Positions 33,791 to 41,977 of a DNA stretch of 64,000 nt are shown here, piece after piece (the stretch's first letter is position 1; each line of letters begins with the position of its first letter). This DNA comes from Candidatus Iainarchaeum sp. (lineage in GTDB: Archaea > B1Sed10-29 > WALL01), in the NCBI GenBank assembly GCA_023129115.1, contig JAGMCR010000011.1, positions 43,909 through 107,908 of the forward strand, written 5' to 3'. A program made the position numbers and the translations under genes. The notes beneath the pieces were generated by a model. The model ran no database searches. It had not been told where the DNA came from and worked only from the letters and a program-made list of their open reading frames with translations.

Positions 33791-34105
33791 TCACGCGCGG
33801 ATTTTGGCCTTCTGCTTTGCATGCTCTTCCAGAAATTCCATGTCCACCGCTGTCGCAAGCTCGTCCAGCTTGACCGCGATGGCAGATTCCTTGTTGAACT
33901 GGTACATCTGCGCCCTTCCCTCTGTCCTGGTCTTTTTGGCGATTCCGCCCTCGACTAATTCGGGCATGACCCTCTGCAGCGTGCGGAAGCTCACGCCCGT
34001 GGCTCCGCCAATGTCCTTTAGAGAGTAGTCCCATTCCGAGTGGACCCTAAGAAAATCCAGCACCTTTGGGATTGGCCTGTCACCGAACACGTGCACTAAC
34101 CCCAT
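33791..34105 (-). CDS. Winged-helix transcription regulator (ArsR/MarR-like)
   Basis: The 104-residue protein contains one winged-helix domain: 'PIPKVLDFLRVHSEWDYSLKDIGGATGVSFRTLQRVMPELVEGG' then a wing and a C-terminal dimerising helix. The ATG at 34105 lies 29 bp from a TATA box and next to a direct repeat. The regulated genes are not identifiable; the downstream TA genes are on the same strand 51 bases away. Confidence 0.8.
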   Translation of the reverse strand: MGLVHVFGDRPIPKVLDFLRVHSEWDYSLKDIGGATGVSFRTLQRVMPELVEGGIAKKTRTEGRAQMYQFNKESAIAVKLDELATAVDMEFLEEHAKQKAKIRA

Positions 34106-34128
34106 GCTTTTTGCTGTGTTTCCCCAGC

Positions 34129-34153
34129 CTTATAAATTTAACTATTTTAACTA
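34129..34153 (-). promoter_or_regulatory. TATA box and direct repeat before the winged-helix gene
   Basis: Minus-strand AAATTTATAAGG (34129-34140) is the TATA box. On the plus strand TTTAACTA occurs at 34137-34144 and 34146-34153, a 9-bp period. The repeat overlaps the TATA, so it could be a self-repression site. Confidence 0.5.
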
Positions 34154-34233
34154 AATAACGCCAAATCTGTCATAGCATCTCGGCAATCCATACGCCTTTG
34201 TCTTTAAAACCTTTTGTTGAATACTGCTGGTGG

Positions 34234-34470
34234 ATGGACTACGAACAGTTTGTCCTCAAAAAGCTCTTGGACAAGCGCTATATCGGAGAAAAGCAAACAC
34301 TCATCGAGAACATTCCAAAAAACGTCCCGAAAAAAGACCAAAAGAAGGTTAGGAAAGCAGTAAAATCGCTTGTGCGCAAAGGCGTGCTCTTAACGAAAAA
34401 GAAGCACTATGGCGTGCACGTGTCGCTCAACCCACGCATGCTAAAGCAAATCAAGGAAGCCATTGAGTAA
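34234..34470 (+). CDS. Small basic helix-turn-helix-like protein
   Basis: The 78-residue protein reads 'MDYEQFVLKKLLDKRYIGEK', 'VPKKDQKKVRKAVKSLVRKGVLLTKKKHYGVHVSLN', which suggests a compact winged helix with many lysines. The ATG at 34234 is 28 bp from CTTTAAAAC (34202-34210), giving a leaderless start; an in-frame start at 34198 precedes the TATA box and is rejected. It ends one base before the DUF192 stop on the other strand. Function unknown. Confidence 0.68.
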   Translation: MDYEQFVLKKLLDKRYIGEKQTLIENIPKNVPKKDQKKVRKAVKSLVRKGVLLTKKKHYGVHVSLNPRMLKQIKEAIE

Positions 34471-34779
34471 TCACTCTAGTTTTACTTTCATTCCCAACTT
34501 GTATTTGGCAGCGCCAGCCCTCATCTCCACAACGTACTTGGCCGGCTTCTTCGGGACAATGTTCAGGCGCCACGGCTTCACGTTCTTGACGACGTCAACA
34601 ACCCGCCTCTCGCTGTCCAAGAAAACCAGGTCAATCGGGAACCGCATGAACAGCGTGTGTATCGCCGCCATCCACCGTGACTCCACTGCAAGAACGAGCG
34701 CCATTGGCCTCCCTAGCTTTTTCCGGAACATCAGCCCCATGAACTTCTGCCAGGGCGTGGTTGCCCACTCTACTTTCAT
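34471..34779 (-). CDS. DUF192 family protein
   Basis: The protein (102 residues from the ATG at 34779) fits DUF192: 'KVEWATTPWQKFMGLMFRKKLG', 'IHTLFMRFPIDLVFLDSERRVVDVVKNVKPW' and the C-terminal 'AKYVVEMRAGAAKYKLGMKV'. Family function is not established. An in-frame TTG at 34851 exists, but it lies in the left end of the adjacent TnpB element, so the N-terminal extension it would add is probably not original. The element may have separated this gene from its promoter. Confidence 0.85.
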   Translation of the reverse strand: MKVEWATTPWQKFMGLMFRKKLGRPMALVLAVESRWMAAIHTLFMRFPIDLVFLDSERRVVDVVKNVKPWRLNIVPKKPAKYVVEMRAGAAKYKLGMKVKLE

Positions 34780-34836
34780 GATACTCGCTTCAAGGAAAAC
34801 TTCCCCCTCCAGAAGGTTAGGGGTTGAGTTCCCCCC

Positions 34837-36002
34837 TTTCTTCCTCGGCAACCTTTAGCCGAAGAGCGTTTAAATACTTTTCACTTAACGTGAAATCATG
34901 CAAAGGGCAATCACTACGTTTTGTGAGTATGATGCTGACCTAATTAAAACAATGGAATTGTTCAACAAGGCCTGCCAAGAAGTAATCAACGTTGGCTGGG
35001 AGATAAAGGAATACAACAAAATGGAACTCCATAAGCTCACTTATCGTGCTATTCGCAGGGATTTTCCTTTGCTCCAGAGCAGCTTGGTTGAGGCTGCGAG
35101 GGATGTTGCTTCTGACATGCTTAAAAAAACCAAGTTCGCCAAGAAAGCATCTGCGCGGCAGCGTTAGGCTCAACCTGCGGACGTTCAAACCCTTCCTCAA
35201 AAGCAGCTATGTTTCTGTAAGCACTGTTTCCGGAAGGAAGAAAATTCCCATTAAAATTCCTAATTATTTTAATAAATACAAAAAGTGGCAGATCAAAGCA
35301 GCTACTCTCAAGTACAAAAATGGGGGTCTATCCTTTGTGTTGATTGCCGAGAAAGAAGCTTCAGAGCCTAAAAAGCCTGAAACCGTGATGGGGGTTGACC
35401 TCGGCGTGAACAACATCGCGGTATGCTCGAATAACACGTTTTTCAATTCCAAGCACCTAAAAAAGGTCAAGGGAAGATACCAATATCTACGCAGAACGCT
35501 TCAGTCCATTGGCACTCGCTCCGCGAAGAGAAAGCTCAAGAAGTTGAGTGGGCGAGAAAGACGGTTCGTGACTGACTTGAACCACTGTATCAGCAAAGAA
35601 TTGGTTTCCCTGCCTTTTGATTGCATTGCCTTCGAAAAACTCTGCATCAAGAAAAAGAAGGGCAATGGGAAGCGTTTCAACAAAAAACTTGGTGGATGGA
35701 GCTACGCACAACTCCAAGCATTCACTAGCTACAAAGCAGAAGAACTCGGCAAAACCATTGTTTTCGTGAATCCCAGACACACAAGTCAAGCATGTTCTGT
35801 TTGTGGCCATAGGCACAAGTCCAACAGAAACGGCGCTGTCTTCCGCTGCAAGTCCTGCAGCTTCGAGCTACACAGTGACTTAAACGCTTCCCGAAACATC
35901 GCCAGCCTCGGCAAGTCCGAGGTTGGTAGGCTGCCCAGTCAACCAGCCAAACGTAACCTCGCAAGAGAGTTACAAGCCCCTATTCCATTAGGGTGCAGTT
36001 GA
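34837..36002 (+). mobile_element. IS200/IS605-group (IS1341-type) TnpB element, degenerate
   Basis: The left end has a hairpin TCGGC (34845-34849)/GCCGA (34858-34862) with an eight-base loop, then TTTAAATACTT as promoter and a tnpB frame. The right end has CCCTA (35978-35982)/TAGGG (35989-35993). No TnpA is encoded. The left hairpin has the same geometry as in the element at 57.4 kb. Exact borders are approximate. Confidence 0.7.
34898..36002 (+). pseudogene. tnpB: tnpB, broken by a frameshift
   Basis: The first 89 codons (34898-35167, 'ITTFCEYDADLIKTMELFN' and 'LTYRAIRRDFPLLQSSLVEAA') are in one frame and the rest ('RLNLRTFKPFLKSSYVSVS' onward) in another, so a one- or two-base change near 35140-35166 splits the gene. 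The second part keeps the RuvC-like core: Asp in 'GVDLGVNN', Glu in 'IAFEKLCI', the zinc finger CSVCGHRH..CKSC and Asp in 'HSDLNASRN'. TnpB is an RNA-guided DNA nuclease. Unless the frame is restored by recoding, this copy is inactive. Confidence 0.87.
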
Positions 36003-39000
36003 CGCTTTCTCGACCGTCATGGCAGTTATTTGCCACTTGGAGTCAGTAGCCATCCATACCTCGTGCAGCACCTTGGCCTGGTCGATGTCCACCATGGAGT
36101 AGTGCACGTACCTGTCCCCCGGCGGCAGCGCAGGTGCGTCCTCTGGCGCGTAGGGCGTGATGAACGTGCCCCCAGTGGACTTGTGCGTCGCCTCTATCCA
36201 GTCCTCGGAGCGGGCCGTACCCGAGACGCGGACCTCGTCGAGCATGCCATTGAAGAACTGGCCCTCGCCCGCGGTGGCGTGGATTTGCTTCCCGATGTAC
36301 AGCGGGTGTGTGCTTATCGGAAGCGTTGACGCGCTGTACGTCCCCGAGCCAGCCGGCGCCCCGTTGATGTAGAACGCGTACGCGCCGTTGCTGAACGTAA
36401 CTGCCATGTGCGCCCATGTGTTGGTCGGGAACAGTGCTGTGGAGTCTGTGAAGTCATAGCCGCCAAGGTACGAGAAGAGCCTGAGCTTGGCCGACGACGG
36501 GAACTGTACGCCGTAGTTAAGCATCCTGTCGCCGCTTGAGTGCGGGTTGCCCTTCGTGATTATGGAGCGGTAGCCTGCCACGTCTCTGGTATAGACCCAC
36601 GCCGACACCGTAAGTGTGTCCGGGACATTCAAGGTCGGGCCAGCCCCGCAGTCAATGGACCCACTGCTCCCGTCGAAGTTGTCTGCGCCGCCAACCACGC
36701 CACTGGTGGCTGTTACCCCGCCGCCCCGCGTGCCCGTGTTGGTGTTGCCTGTCGAGTCCGGCGCATCCGCCGCGCCCTCGCCGAGGTGCCACACCCCCCT
36801 GTAGCCATTGCCCCACACAGCCGCCGGGTCTTCGGCGCTGGTGTCGGGGCAGTCGTAGTACGCCCAGATGTGGTCGCTCGTGCTGCCGGCCGGTATGTGC
36901 GGGACCTTGACCCACACGAACGAGTCGCCGCCCTGCACCCACTCCTCAATTTCCTTGGGCAGGGGCGTTGTCCCATCGCTGTCGTAGAACCTTATGTCGT
37001 CCGGGCCGGTGAGCGAGTACTCGATATTGCTCGGCGTGAGCTTCACCATGACCGGGAAGCCCACGAGGTCTTCTGCGGACGCGCTGTTGTCGAACTCGAG
37101 CCTCACGCGCCTGTTGCAGCCTCCGCACGAGCCCTGGAACGTGCTCTCGACCGCCGCGCCAAACACGCCCCACTGCTGTGGCGCGTAGGCATAACTGTCG
37201 AACGTGCCGTCGGTGTAGAACACTGTGAGGGTGTTGAGTATCGTGGCGCTCGCGGTCGCGGAGTCGGTGAGCCCTTCCTGGTCGTACGCGGTTATGCTGC
37301 AGTCCCAATCCTCGCCAGCAGCAGTATCCGCTGCAGTGGGCGCGAGGCTCGTGTAGCAAGCCTTCCCGTGCGTGCACAGTATCTCGTTTACGTCCCACGC
37401 GGGCTCGTGCCCGCCGTTCCGGTACCACGTCACATTCGCCTTGAGCACGTCGCCTTCGTCGGCGTCCGTAATCACCCACGTGCAGTTCAGGTCCTCAAGG
37501 AACGTCGGGTGCAGTGGGATTGTCCGCTGGCCGCTGATTACAGGGAAATTGGGGAACGTGTCGCACACCTCGCTGGACCAGTCGGTCCCGATTCCATTGG
37601 CGTTCTGTGCCTTTGCCTCGTAGCAAATCTGCGTTGGGCTCGCGCTAGTGTCGGTGTAGAGCGTTGAGGTTATCCAGCCGCTGTCGGTCCCGTTGCCGTA
37701 CGTGTTGTTGGCGTAGTACTGTGTGCCACCGGGGTTCCCGTTGGCTATGATTGTGACTTCGCACCTGTCGGGGCTGCGGCGGCAATCGACCACAAGCCCC
37801 GGGACTGCGGCATAGGTATAGTCACACACTGCAGTTGTGGTCCACGCGGTCTCTTGCCCCCACTTGTCCGTGGCCTTGGCGCGGTAGCAGTACTGCGTGT
37901 TCGGCGCCAATCCCATGTCAACGAACACATTGCTGGCCTGCCACGTGAAGTTGCTCCCGCCGCCGGTGGTCTCCCACAGGCTGTAGTTCACGCCGCTCGG
38001 GTCGGTCGACACCGTCGCCGTCACGGTTATCTGCGACTTGGAATTGACGACCACCGACGCAATCGTCGTGGGGTCCGGGCTCGGCGGCCCAACGTCAATG
38101 TTTATCTGGAAGTGCGCCGTGTTCCCCCACTTGCCCATGTGGTTCTTGGGGCGCACGTGGAACCACCACGTGGCCTCGGAAATGTTGGAGTAGCTTGCGT
38201 TCGTCGCAGTCGTCACATTGTCCGTCCCCTCCTGCGGCGTGTACGTTGAGTTTGCGTTCAGCGCGTGGATGTACTTCTCTATCCCAGAGCACGAGAATGG
38301 CTTTGTCCAGTTGAACTGCGGGTCCTGGCTCGCGTACGCCTGCGAGCTGTTCGGGTGCGTCGACGACGAAACCACGGGCGCGCCCGGGCTAGCCGTGTCA
38401 ATCTTCGTGATTGCCCCGGAGTTGACCAGCCCGCTGCCGCGGCCGGCAATGTCGCTCGCCTCGTGCCTGAACCTGTACGCGCTGCAGCTCGACCCCACGT
38501 AGTTGAAGTCCGTGCCGCTCGTGTCCGCCGTGGTGTACCCCCCCCACGCGCCAAGCACGTCCTCGTCGCCTATCGCGGCGCTGTCGACTTCGGTGACAGA
38601 GCCGGCATAGCCGCTCGGGTCGACGCCCCAGTCGCCCGCGGCCTGCGTGACCGCAATCGTAGTGGTGTCCTGGAACCCGTCGAAGTGGCCCACTGTCGCG
38701 AACGGGTCCACCAGGTCCAGGTTTATCGAGTCCTGTATGAGTATGGAGGGATTGCCCGCGCGGTCGTTGCACACAATCCTCGCGTAGCGCTCGCCCTCGT
38801 ACGGGCGCGGCGGCACAGCCGGCCACGACGGCGGCCACGGCCCGGCCGGGAGGGCCGAGCTCCAGCTCTTCCACAGCAGGTGCGTGTCGTACGCATTCCC
38901 GTTCCCGACAATCGTGTCCCACTCAACAGGGCCCGTGGTGAACGCGGCATCGGTGGGCTCAAGCTGCTCGCACTCGTGGATGCGGCACTCCGGCGGGCAG

Positions 39001-39272
39001 CTTGGTGGGTCTCCTTCCACGCAGTCCACACAATTGATGTCCAGGTCCGCGCAGTCGCTTATCCAGCACTGGCCCAGCCCCGCGACATCGATTTCCGCGG
39101 CGTACGGCTCGTATATCCCGCTGAAGTCGACCGTCACCAGGCCCCCATCGGCGCCGGCGTACAGCGCCTCGTAGTTGGCGCTTATCACGCCTGCCGGCGC
39201 GGTAAAGTCCACTATCAATGCCGCAAACGCACCTCCCATCAGCAGTAACACCACGAGTAATGCCTTGTTCAT
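35988..39272 (-). CDS. Secreted modular protein with DUF2341 and LamG-like domains
   Basis: The 1,094-residue protein has a signal peptide ('MNKALLVVLLLMGGAFA'), an N-terminal domain shared with the protein at 41415 ('VDFSGIYEPYAAEIDVAGL' then 'CWISDC'), Ig/FnIII-like modules (about 200-750), a DUF2341 domain (about 745-850, 'RVRLEFDNSASAEDLVGFPV') and a LamG/concanavalin domain (about 860-1050, 'GVWHLGEG', 'VSAWVYTRD', 'WAHMAVTF', 'GMLDEVRVSG'). The last codons (STAP and stop) lie in the right end of the TnpB element, so the C-terminus may be truncated or altered. The ATG at 39272 overlaps the upstream stop (ATGA). Confidence 0.87.
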   Translation of the reverse strand: MNKALLVVLLLMGGAFAALIVDFTAPAGVISANYEALYAGADGGLVTVDFSGIYEPYAAEIDVAGLGQCWISDCADLDINCVDCVEGDPPSCPPECRIHECEQLEPTDAAFTTGPVEWDTIVGNGNAYDTHLLWKSWSSALPAGPWPPSWPAVPPRPYEGERYARIVCNDRAGNPSILIQDSINLDLVDPFATVGHFDGFQDTTTIAVTQAAGDWGVDPSGYAGSVTEVDSAAIGDEDVLGAWGGYTTADTSGTDFNYVGSSCSAYRFRHEASDIAGRGSGLVNSGAITKIDTASPGAPVVSSSTHPNSSQAYASQDPQFNWTKPFSCSGIEKYIHALNANSTYTPQEGTDNVTTATNASYSNISEATWWFHVRPKNHMGKWGNTAHFQINIDVGPPSPDPTTIASVVVNSKSQITVTATVSTDPSGVNYSLWETTGGGSNFTWQASNVFVDMGLAPNTQYCYRAKATDKWGQETAWTTTAVCDYTYAAVPGLVVDCRRSPDRCEVTIIANGNPGGTQYYANNTYGNGTDSGWITSTLYTDTSASPTQICYEAKAQNANGIGTDWSSEVCDTFPNFPVISGQRTIPLHPTFLEDLNCTWVITDADEGDVLKANVTWYRNGGHEPAWDVNEILCTHGKACYTSLAPTAADTAAGEDWDCSITAYDQEGLTDSATASATILNTLTVFYTDGTFDSYAYAPQQWGVFGAAVESTFQGSCGGCNRRVRLEFDNSASAEDLVGFPVMVKLTPSNIEYSLTGPDDIRFYDSDGTTPLPKEIEEWVQGGDSFVWVKVPHIPAGSTSDHIWAYYDCPDTSAEDPAAVWGNGYRGVWHLGEGAADAPDSTGNTNTGTRGGGVTATSGVVGGADNFDGSSGSIDCGAGPTLNVPDTLTVSAWVYTRDVAGYRSIITKGNPHSSGDRMLNYGVQFPSSAKLRLFSYLGGYDFTDSTALFPTNTWAHMAVTFSNGAYAFYINGAPAGSGTYSASTLPISTHPLYIGKQIHATAGEGQFFNGMLDEVRVSGTARSEDWIEATHKSTGGTFITPYAPEDAPALPPGDRYVHYSMVDIDQAKVLHEVWMATDSKWQITAMTVEKASTAP

Positions 39273-39835
39273 CTCATGCACCCCAATTCGCTTGCGCAGA
39301 CCAGTATGTTATCTATCCTGATTACGGGAATGTCCCCGCCCCCATTGTCCTTACAATAAAGGTTGAGGTTGTAGCTCCCGTCGAAAAAGTAATTCGTGAG
39401 CGTGCAGCTCACCTTGGTCTTGGTCGCCCCAGGCTCCTCGACCACGCAGTCCCACTTGGACGCGTCCGTCACCCCCGAGGCGCATTCCGCCACGCCGTTC
39501 TCCCAGTAAACGTCGAACCCAATCGTGGGCCGGGTATTGTTGTAGAACGTCTTGTTGCTGCAGAAGAGCCCGCCCGGCGTTTCCTCGCACTGCACGGGCA
39601 TGCAGTCGCCGTAGCAATTCTCCAGTGTCTCTCCCTCGTCGCAGTACTTGTCGTTGTTGCAGACCGGCACTGCAGTGGGCGAGGGCGTTGGAGTGGGTGT
39701 TGGCACTATGGGTGTTGGGGAGGGGGCCGGAGGCTCTTCCCGCCCCCCCATGATGATGGCTGCCGCTATGACCACGGCGGCTATTCCCGCCAGCAGTGCC
39801 AGCTTTTCCTTTGTCTCCAACTCTTTTTGCCTCAC
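39269..39835 (-). CDS. Membrane anchor protein with Pro/Thr stalk, GTG start, paralogue 2
   Basis: From the GTG at 39835 the 188-residue protein has a short cytoplasmic part, one helix ('LALLAGIAAVVIAAAIIMGG'), a Pro/Thr linker, and a Cys-rich outside domain that starts with a CNND..CDEGE..CYGDC calcium-loop-like motif followed by 'SGVTDASKWDCVVEEPGAT' and 'NYFFDGSYNLNLYCKD'. It is a clear paralogue of the 175-residue protein at 41947. The start overlaps the previous stop by four bases (GTGA) and the stop overlaps the next start by four, so it is coupled to the secreted proteins on both sides. Confidence 0.82.
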   Translation of the reverse strand: MRQKELETKEKLALLAGIAAVVIAAAIIMGGREEPPAPSPTPIVPTPTPTPSPTAVPVCNNDKYCDEGETLENCYGDCMPVQCEETPGGLFCSNKTFYNNTRPTIGFDVYWENGVAECASGVTDASKWDCVVEEPGATKTKVSCTLTNYFFDGSYNLNLYCKDNGGGDIPVIRIDNILVCASELGCMR

Positions 39836-41415
39836 GTTGTCGATGTCGCCCAGTTGCCCCAGTTTCCTGCGGTGTCCTGCGCGCGCACTCTCCAGACCCA
39901 CTTGCCCTGGCAGAGGACCACGCCAATCATTCCGCTTGGCCCCCCGTACATTCCTACGGGGCAGTCGTGGGTCGCGTAGTTGTTCGTGTCGTAGATGCTT
40001 GTCGGTGCGGACACGTACTGGTCCACGCCGTCGTTGTCCGTGCCTACTGGGTCTGTGACCCATCCGGTGTCCCTCGCGACCTGGAGCTGGTACTGGGCCA
40101 GGCCCGCGGCCTCGCCTATGCCGCCCTGGTCGCCGTAGTCCGTGGACACGCCCCAGTCGAACGTCGGCAGCCCGGTCGCGTCATACGACACTTCAATGAT
40201 TGATGGCGCGGTTGGGTCGGTCTTGTCTATCTTGAACTCCACTGGCGACGAGTACTTGGTGTTGCCTGCGTCGTCCTTTGCCGCTGCGCACACCCACGCG
40301 TGCGCGGTGATGGGCATGCTCGCCCCGACACTGTAGTCCGCGTACGTGGTTGAGCACACAGGCTCGTTTTCCTGGGCATATACCTTAAACGCGTACGTCC
40401 CGGTGTCGCAGCCGCAGTTGTCAGTGCAGCTTCCTATGGTTGCGGTCGCGTCAATGTTCTGCCAGCTGCCCGGCGCCCCGCCCACTGTCAGGGTCGACGG
40501 CGCGGTCTTGTCGTGCCAGACCTCGGTGCCCGGGTCGTGTGCGTACGCCCACTCGTCCAGCGGCCTTGAGGCGGCGTCCCTCGCGCGGTACCTGAACTTG
40601 TACCACTTGCACTCGGCGGGGAACGTGTACACGCAGTCGGCGCACGTGTCTGTGCATGCCGCCACTTCTGTCCAGCCGTCATACGACCCGCCGTCAATCT
40701 TTTCGTCGACTGCGACCTTGCAGTCGGCGGCCACTCCGCTCGGCGAAACGCCCCAGTCTGCTTCGGTGGTCGAGATTGTGTGGGTCGTGCTGGTCGTTGT
40801 GCCGCCCGCGTAGCTGATTGACTGTGTCGGGTCAATCATGTCCAGGTTTATCGAGTCCTGGAGCTGTGACGCTATGTTGCCTGCCTTGTCCACGCACGTG
40901 ACCCTGACGACGCGCTCGCCCTCCATCGGGCACGGCGGGGCAACGTCTGGCCAGGACGGCGGCCACATAGTCCCGGCGTCGCAGTACCCCGGGATTTCTG
41001 CGTTCGTCCTGAACATCAGGTGCGTTATGTACCCCTCGGTGTCAATGCCCGCCCAGTTGTGTATGGCGCCGAACCTCGCGTCTTCTGGCGCGATGGTCTC
41101 GCACTGCACGTAGTCACCTGGATATGACAAGAGCGCGCAGTCCTGTATGTAGCACCCGTCCAGCCCGGCCACTTCTATCTGGCCGGCGTAGGCGTCGGTT
41201 ATCCCCGTAAAGTCCACCTTGATAGCGCCCAGTACGGGGCTGTCTGTGCCAACCGTGGGGTTGCAGTTCGCAGCATCGATACAGCCGCTGGTTGTCACCT
41301 CTGTGAGTGTGGATGCGTCCAGCCCGACAGGCACGCCAATCGGTATGCTCCAGTCCACTGTAAGGTACGCAGATGCCATCGTGAGCATCAATAGAGTGAG
41401 AATTACTTGCTTCAT
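39832..41415 (-). CDS. Secreted modular protein (527 aa)
   Basis: It has a signal peptide ('MKQVILTLLMLTMASA'), an N-terminal domain homologous to that of the 1,094-residue protein ('IKVDFTGITDAYAGQIEVAGL' then 'CYIQDC'), Cys-rich Ig-like modules, and a C-terminal module 'LQVARDTGWVTDPVGTDNDG' ... 'KWVWRVRAQDTAGNWGNW' that also ends the 3,596-residue protein. So it combines the front of one neighbour with the back of another. No membrane anchor is present; the GTGA overlap with the anchor gene suggests the two proteins are made together. Confidence 0.86.
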   Translation of the reverse strand: MKQVILTLLMLTMASAYLTVDWSIPIGVPVGLDASTLTEVTTSGCIDAANCNPTVGTDSPVLGAIKVDFTGITDAYAGQIEVAGLDGCYIQDCALLSYPGDYVQCETIAPEDARFGAIHNWAGIDTEGYITHLMFRTNAEIPGYCDAGTMWPPSWPDVAPPCPMEGERVVRVTCVDKAGNIASQLQDSINLDMIDPTQSISYAGGTTTSTTHTISTTEADWGVSPSGVAADCKVAVDEKIDGGSYDGWTEVAACTDTCADCVYTFPAECKWYKFRYRARDAASRPLDEWAYAHDPGTEVWHDKTAPSTLTVGGAPGSWQNIDATATIGSCTDNCGCDTGTYAFKVYAQENEPVCSTTYADYSVGASMPITAHAWVCAAAKDDAGNTKYSSPVEFKIDKTDPTAPSIIEVSYDATGLPTFDWGVSTDYGDQGGIGEAAGLAQYQLQVARDTGWVTDPVGTDNDGVDQYVSAPTSIYDTNNYATHDCPVGMYGGPSGMIGVVLCQGKWVWRVRAQDTAGNWGNWATSTT

Positions 41416-41419
41416 TCAA

Positions 41420-41947
41420 TCACCCCTCGTACCACTGGCCGCAGCCGGTGTCGCTCGCGCAGACAAATATCTTGTCGACGGTCTCCCTCGGCAGCCTGTC
41501 GCCGTTGTTGTCCGTGCAGTGCAGGTTCAGCATGTAGGTGCCGTCGTAGAAGTAATTCTGCAGCGTGCACTCCACGTTTGTCTCGGTCGCGCCCGGCTCT
41601 TTCACTACGCAGTCCCACTTGGACGCGTCGGTCAGCCCCGATGAGCATGCCTGTACCCCGGTGGGGCTGGACATCCTGACTATTATGCTTGGTGTGGTGT
41701 CCGTGTAGCTCTCGGACCCGGGCGCCCTCTCTGCGGACAGCGCTCCGGTTATTATGCAGTCGGCGGGGCATGATGCCTTGGTCTCGCCAGGCTCGCACAC
41801 TCCGTTGTTGTTGCACGTGCCTCCTGGCGTTACTGGCGCCCGGGGTGTCTCCCCTGGCTGCATGATAAAAAACAAAGCAATCAATATCACTGCAACCAAG
41901 AGCGCCGCTATGTAGAGCGGCTGGATTTCGGTTTTTTTCTTTGCCAT
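41420..41947 (-). CDS. Membrane anchor protein with short stalk, paralogue 1
   Basis: The 175-residue protein has a basic N-terminus, one helix ('LYIAALLVAVILIALFFIM'), a short Pro-rich linker and a Cys-rich outside domain beginning 'CNNNGVCEPGETKASCPADC', then 'SGLTDASKWDCVVKEPGATE' and 'NYFYDGTYMLNLHCTDNNG'. It lies 30 bp after the 3,596-residue protein gene and four bp before the next secreted gene. A role as a membrane attachment for its large secreted neighbour is inferred from the repeated gene order. Confidence 0.82.
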   Translation of the reverse strand: MAKKKTEIQPLYIAALLVAVILIALFFIMQPGETPRAPVTPGGTCNNNGVCEPGETKASCPADCIITGALSAERAPGSESYTDTTPSIIVRMSSPTGVQACSSGLTDASKWDCVVKEPGATETNVECTLQNYFYDGTYMLNLHCTDNNGDRLPRETVDKIFVCASDTGCGQWYEG

Positions 41948-41977
41948 TTTTTTTGCCTCAGTTTAAGTTGGTTAATG

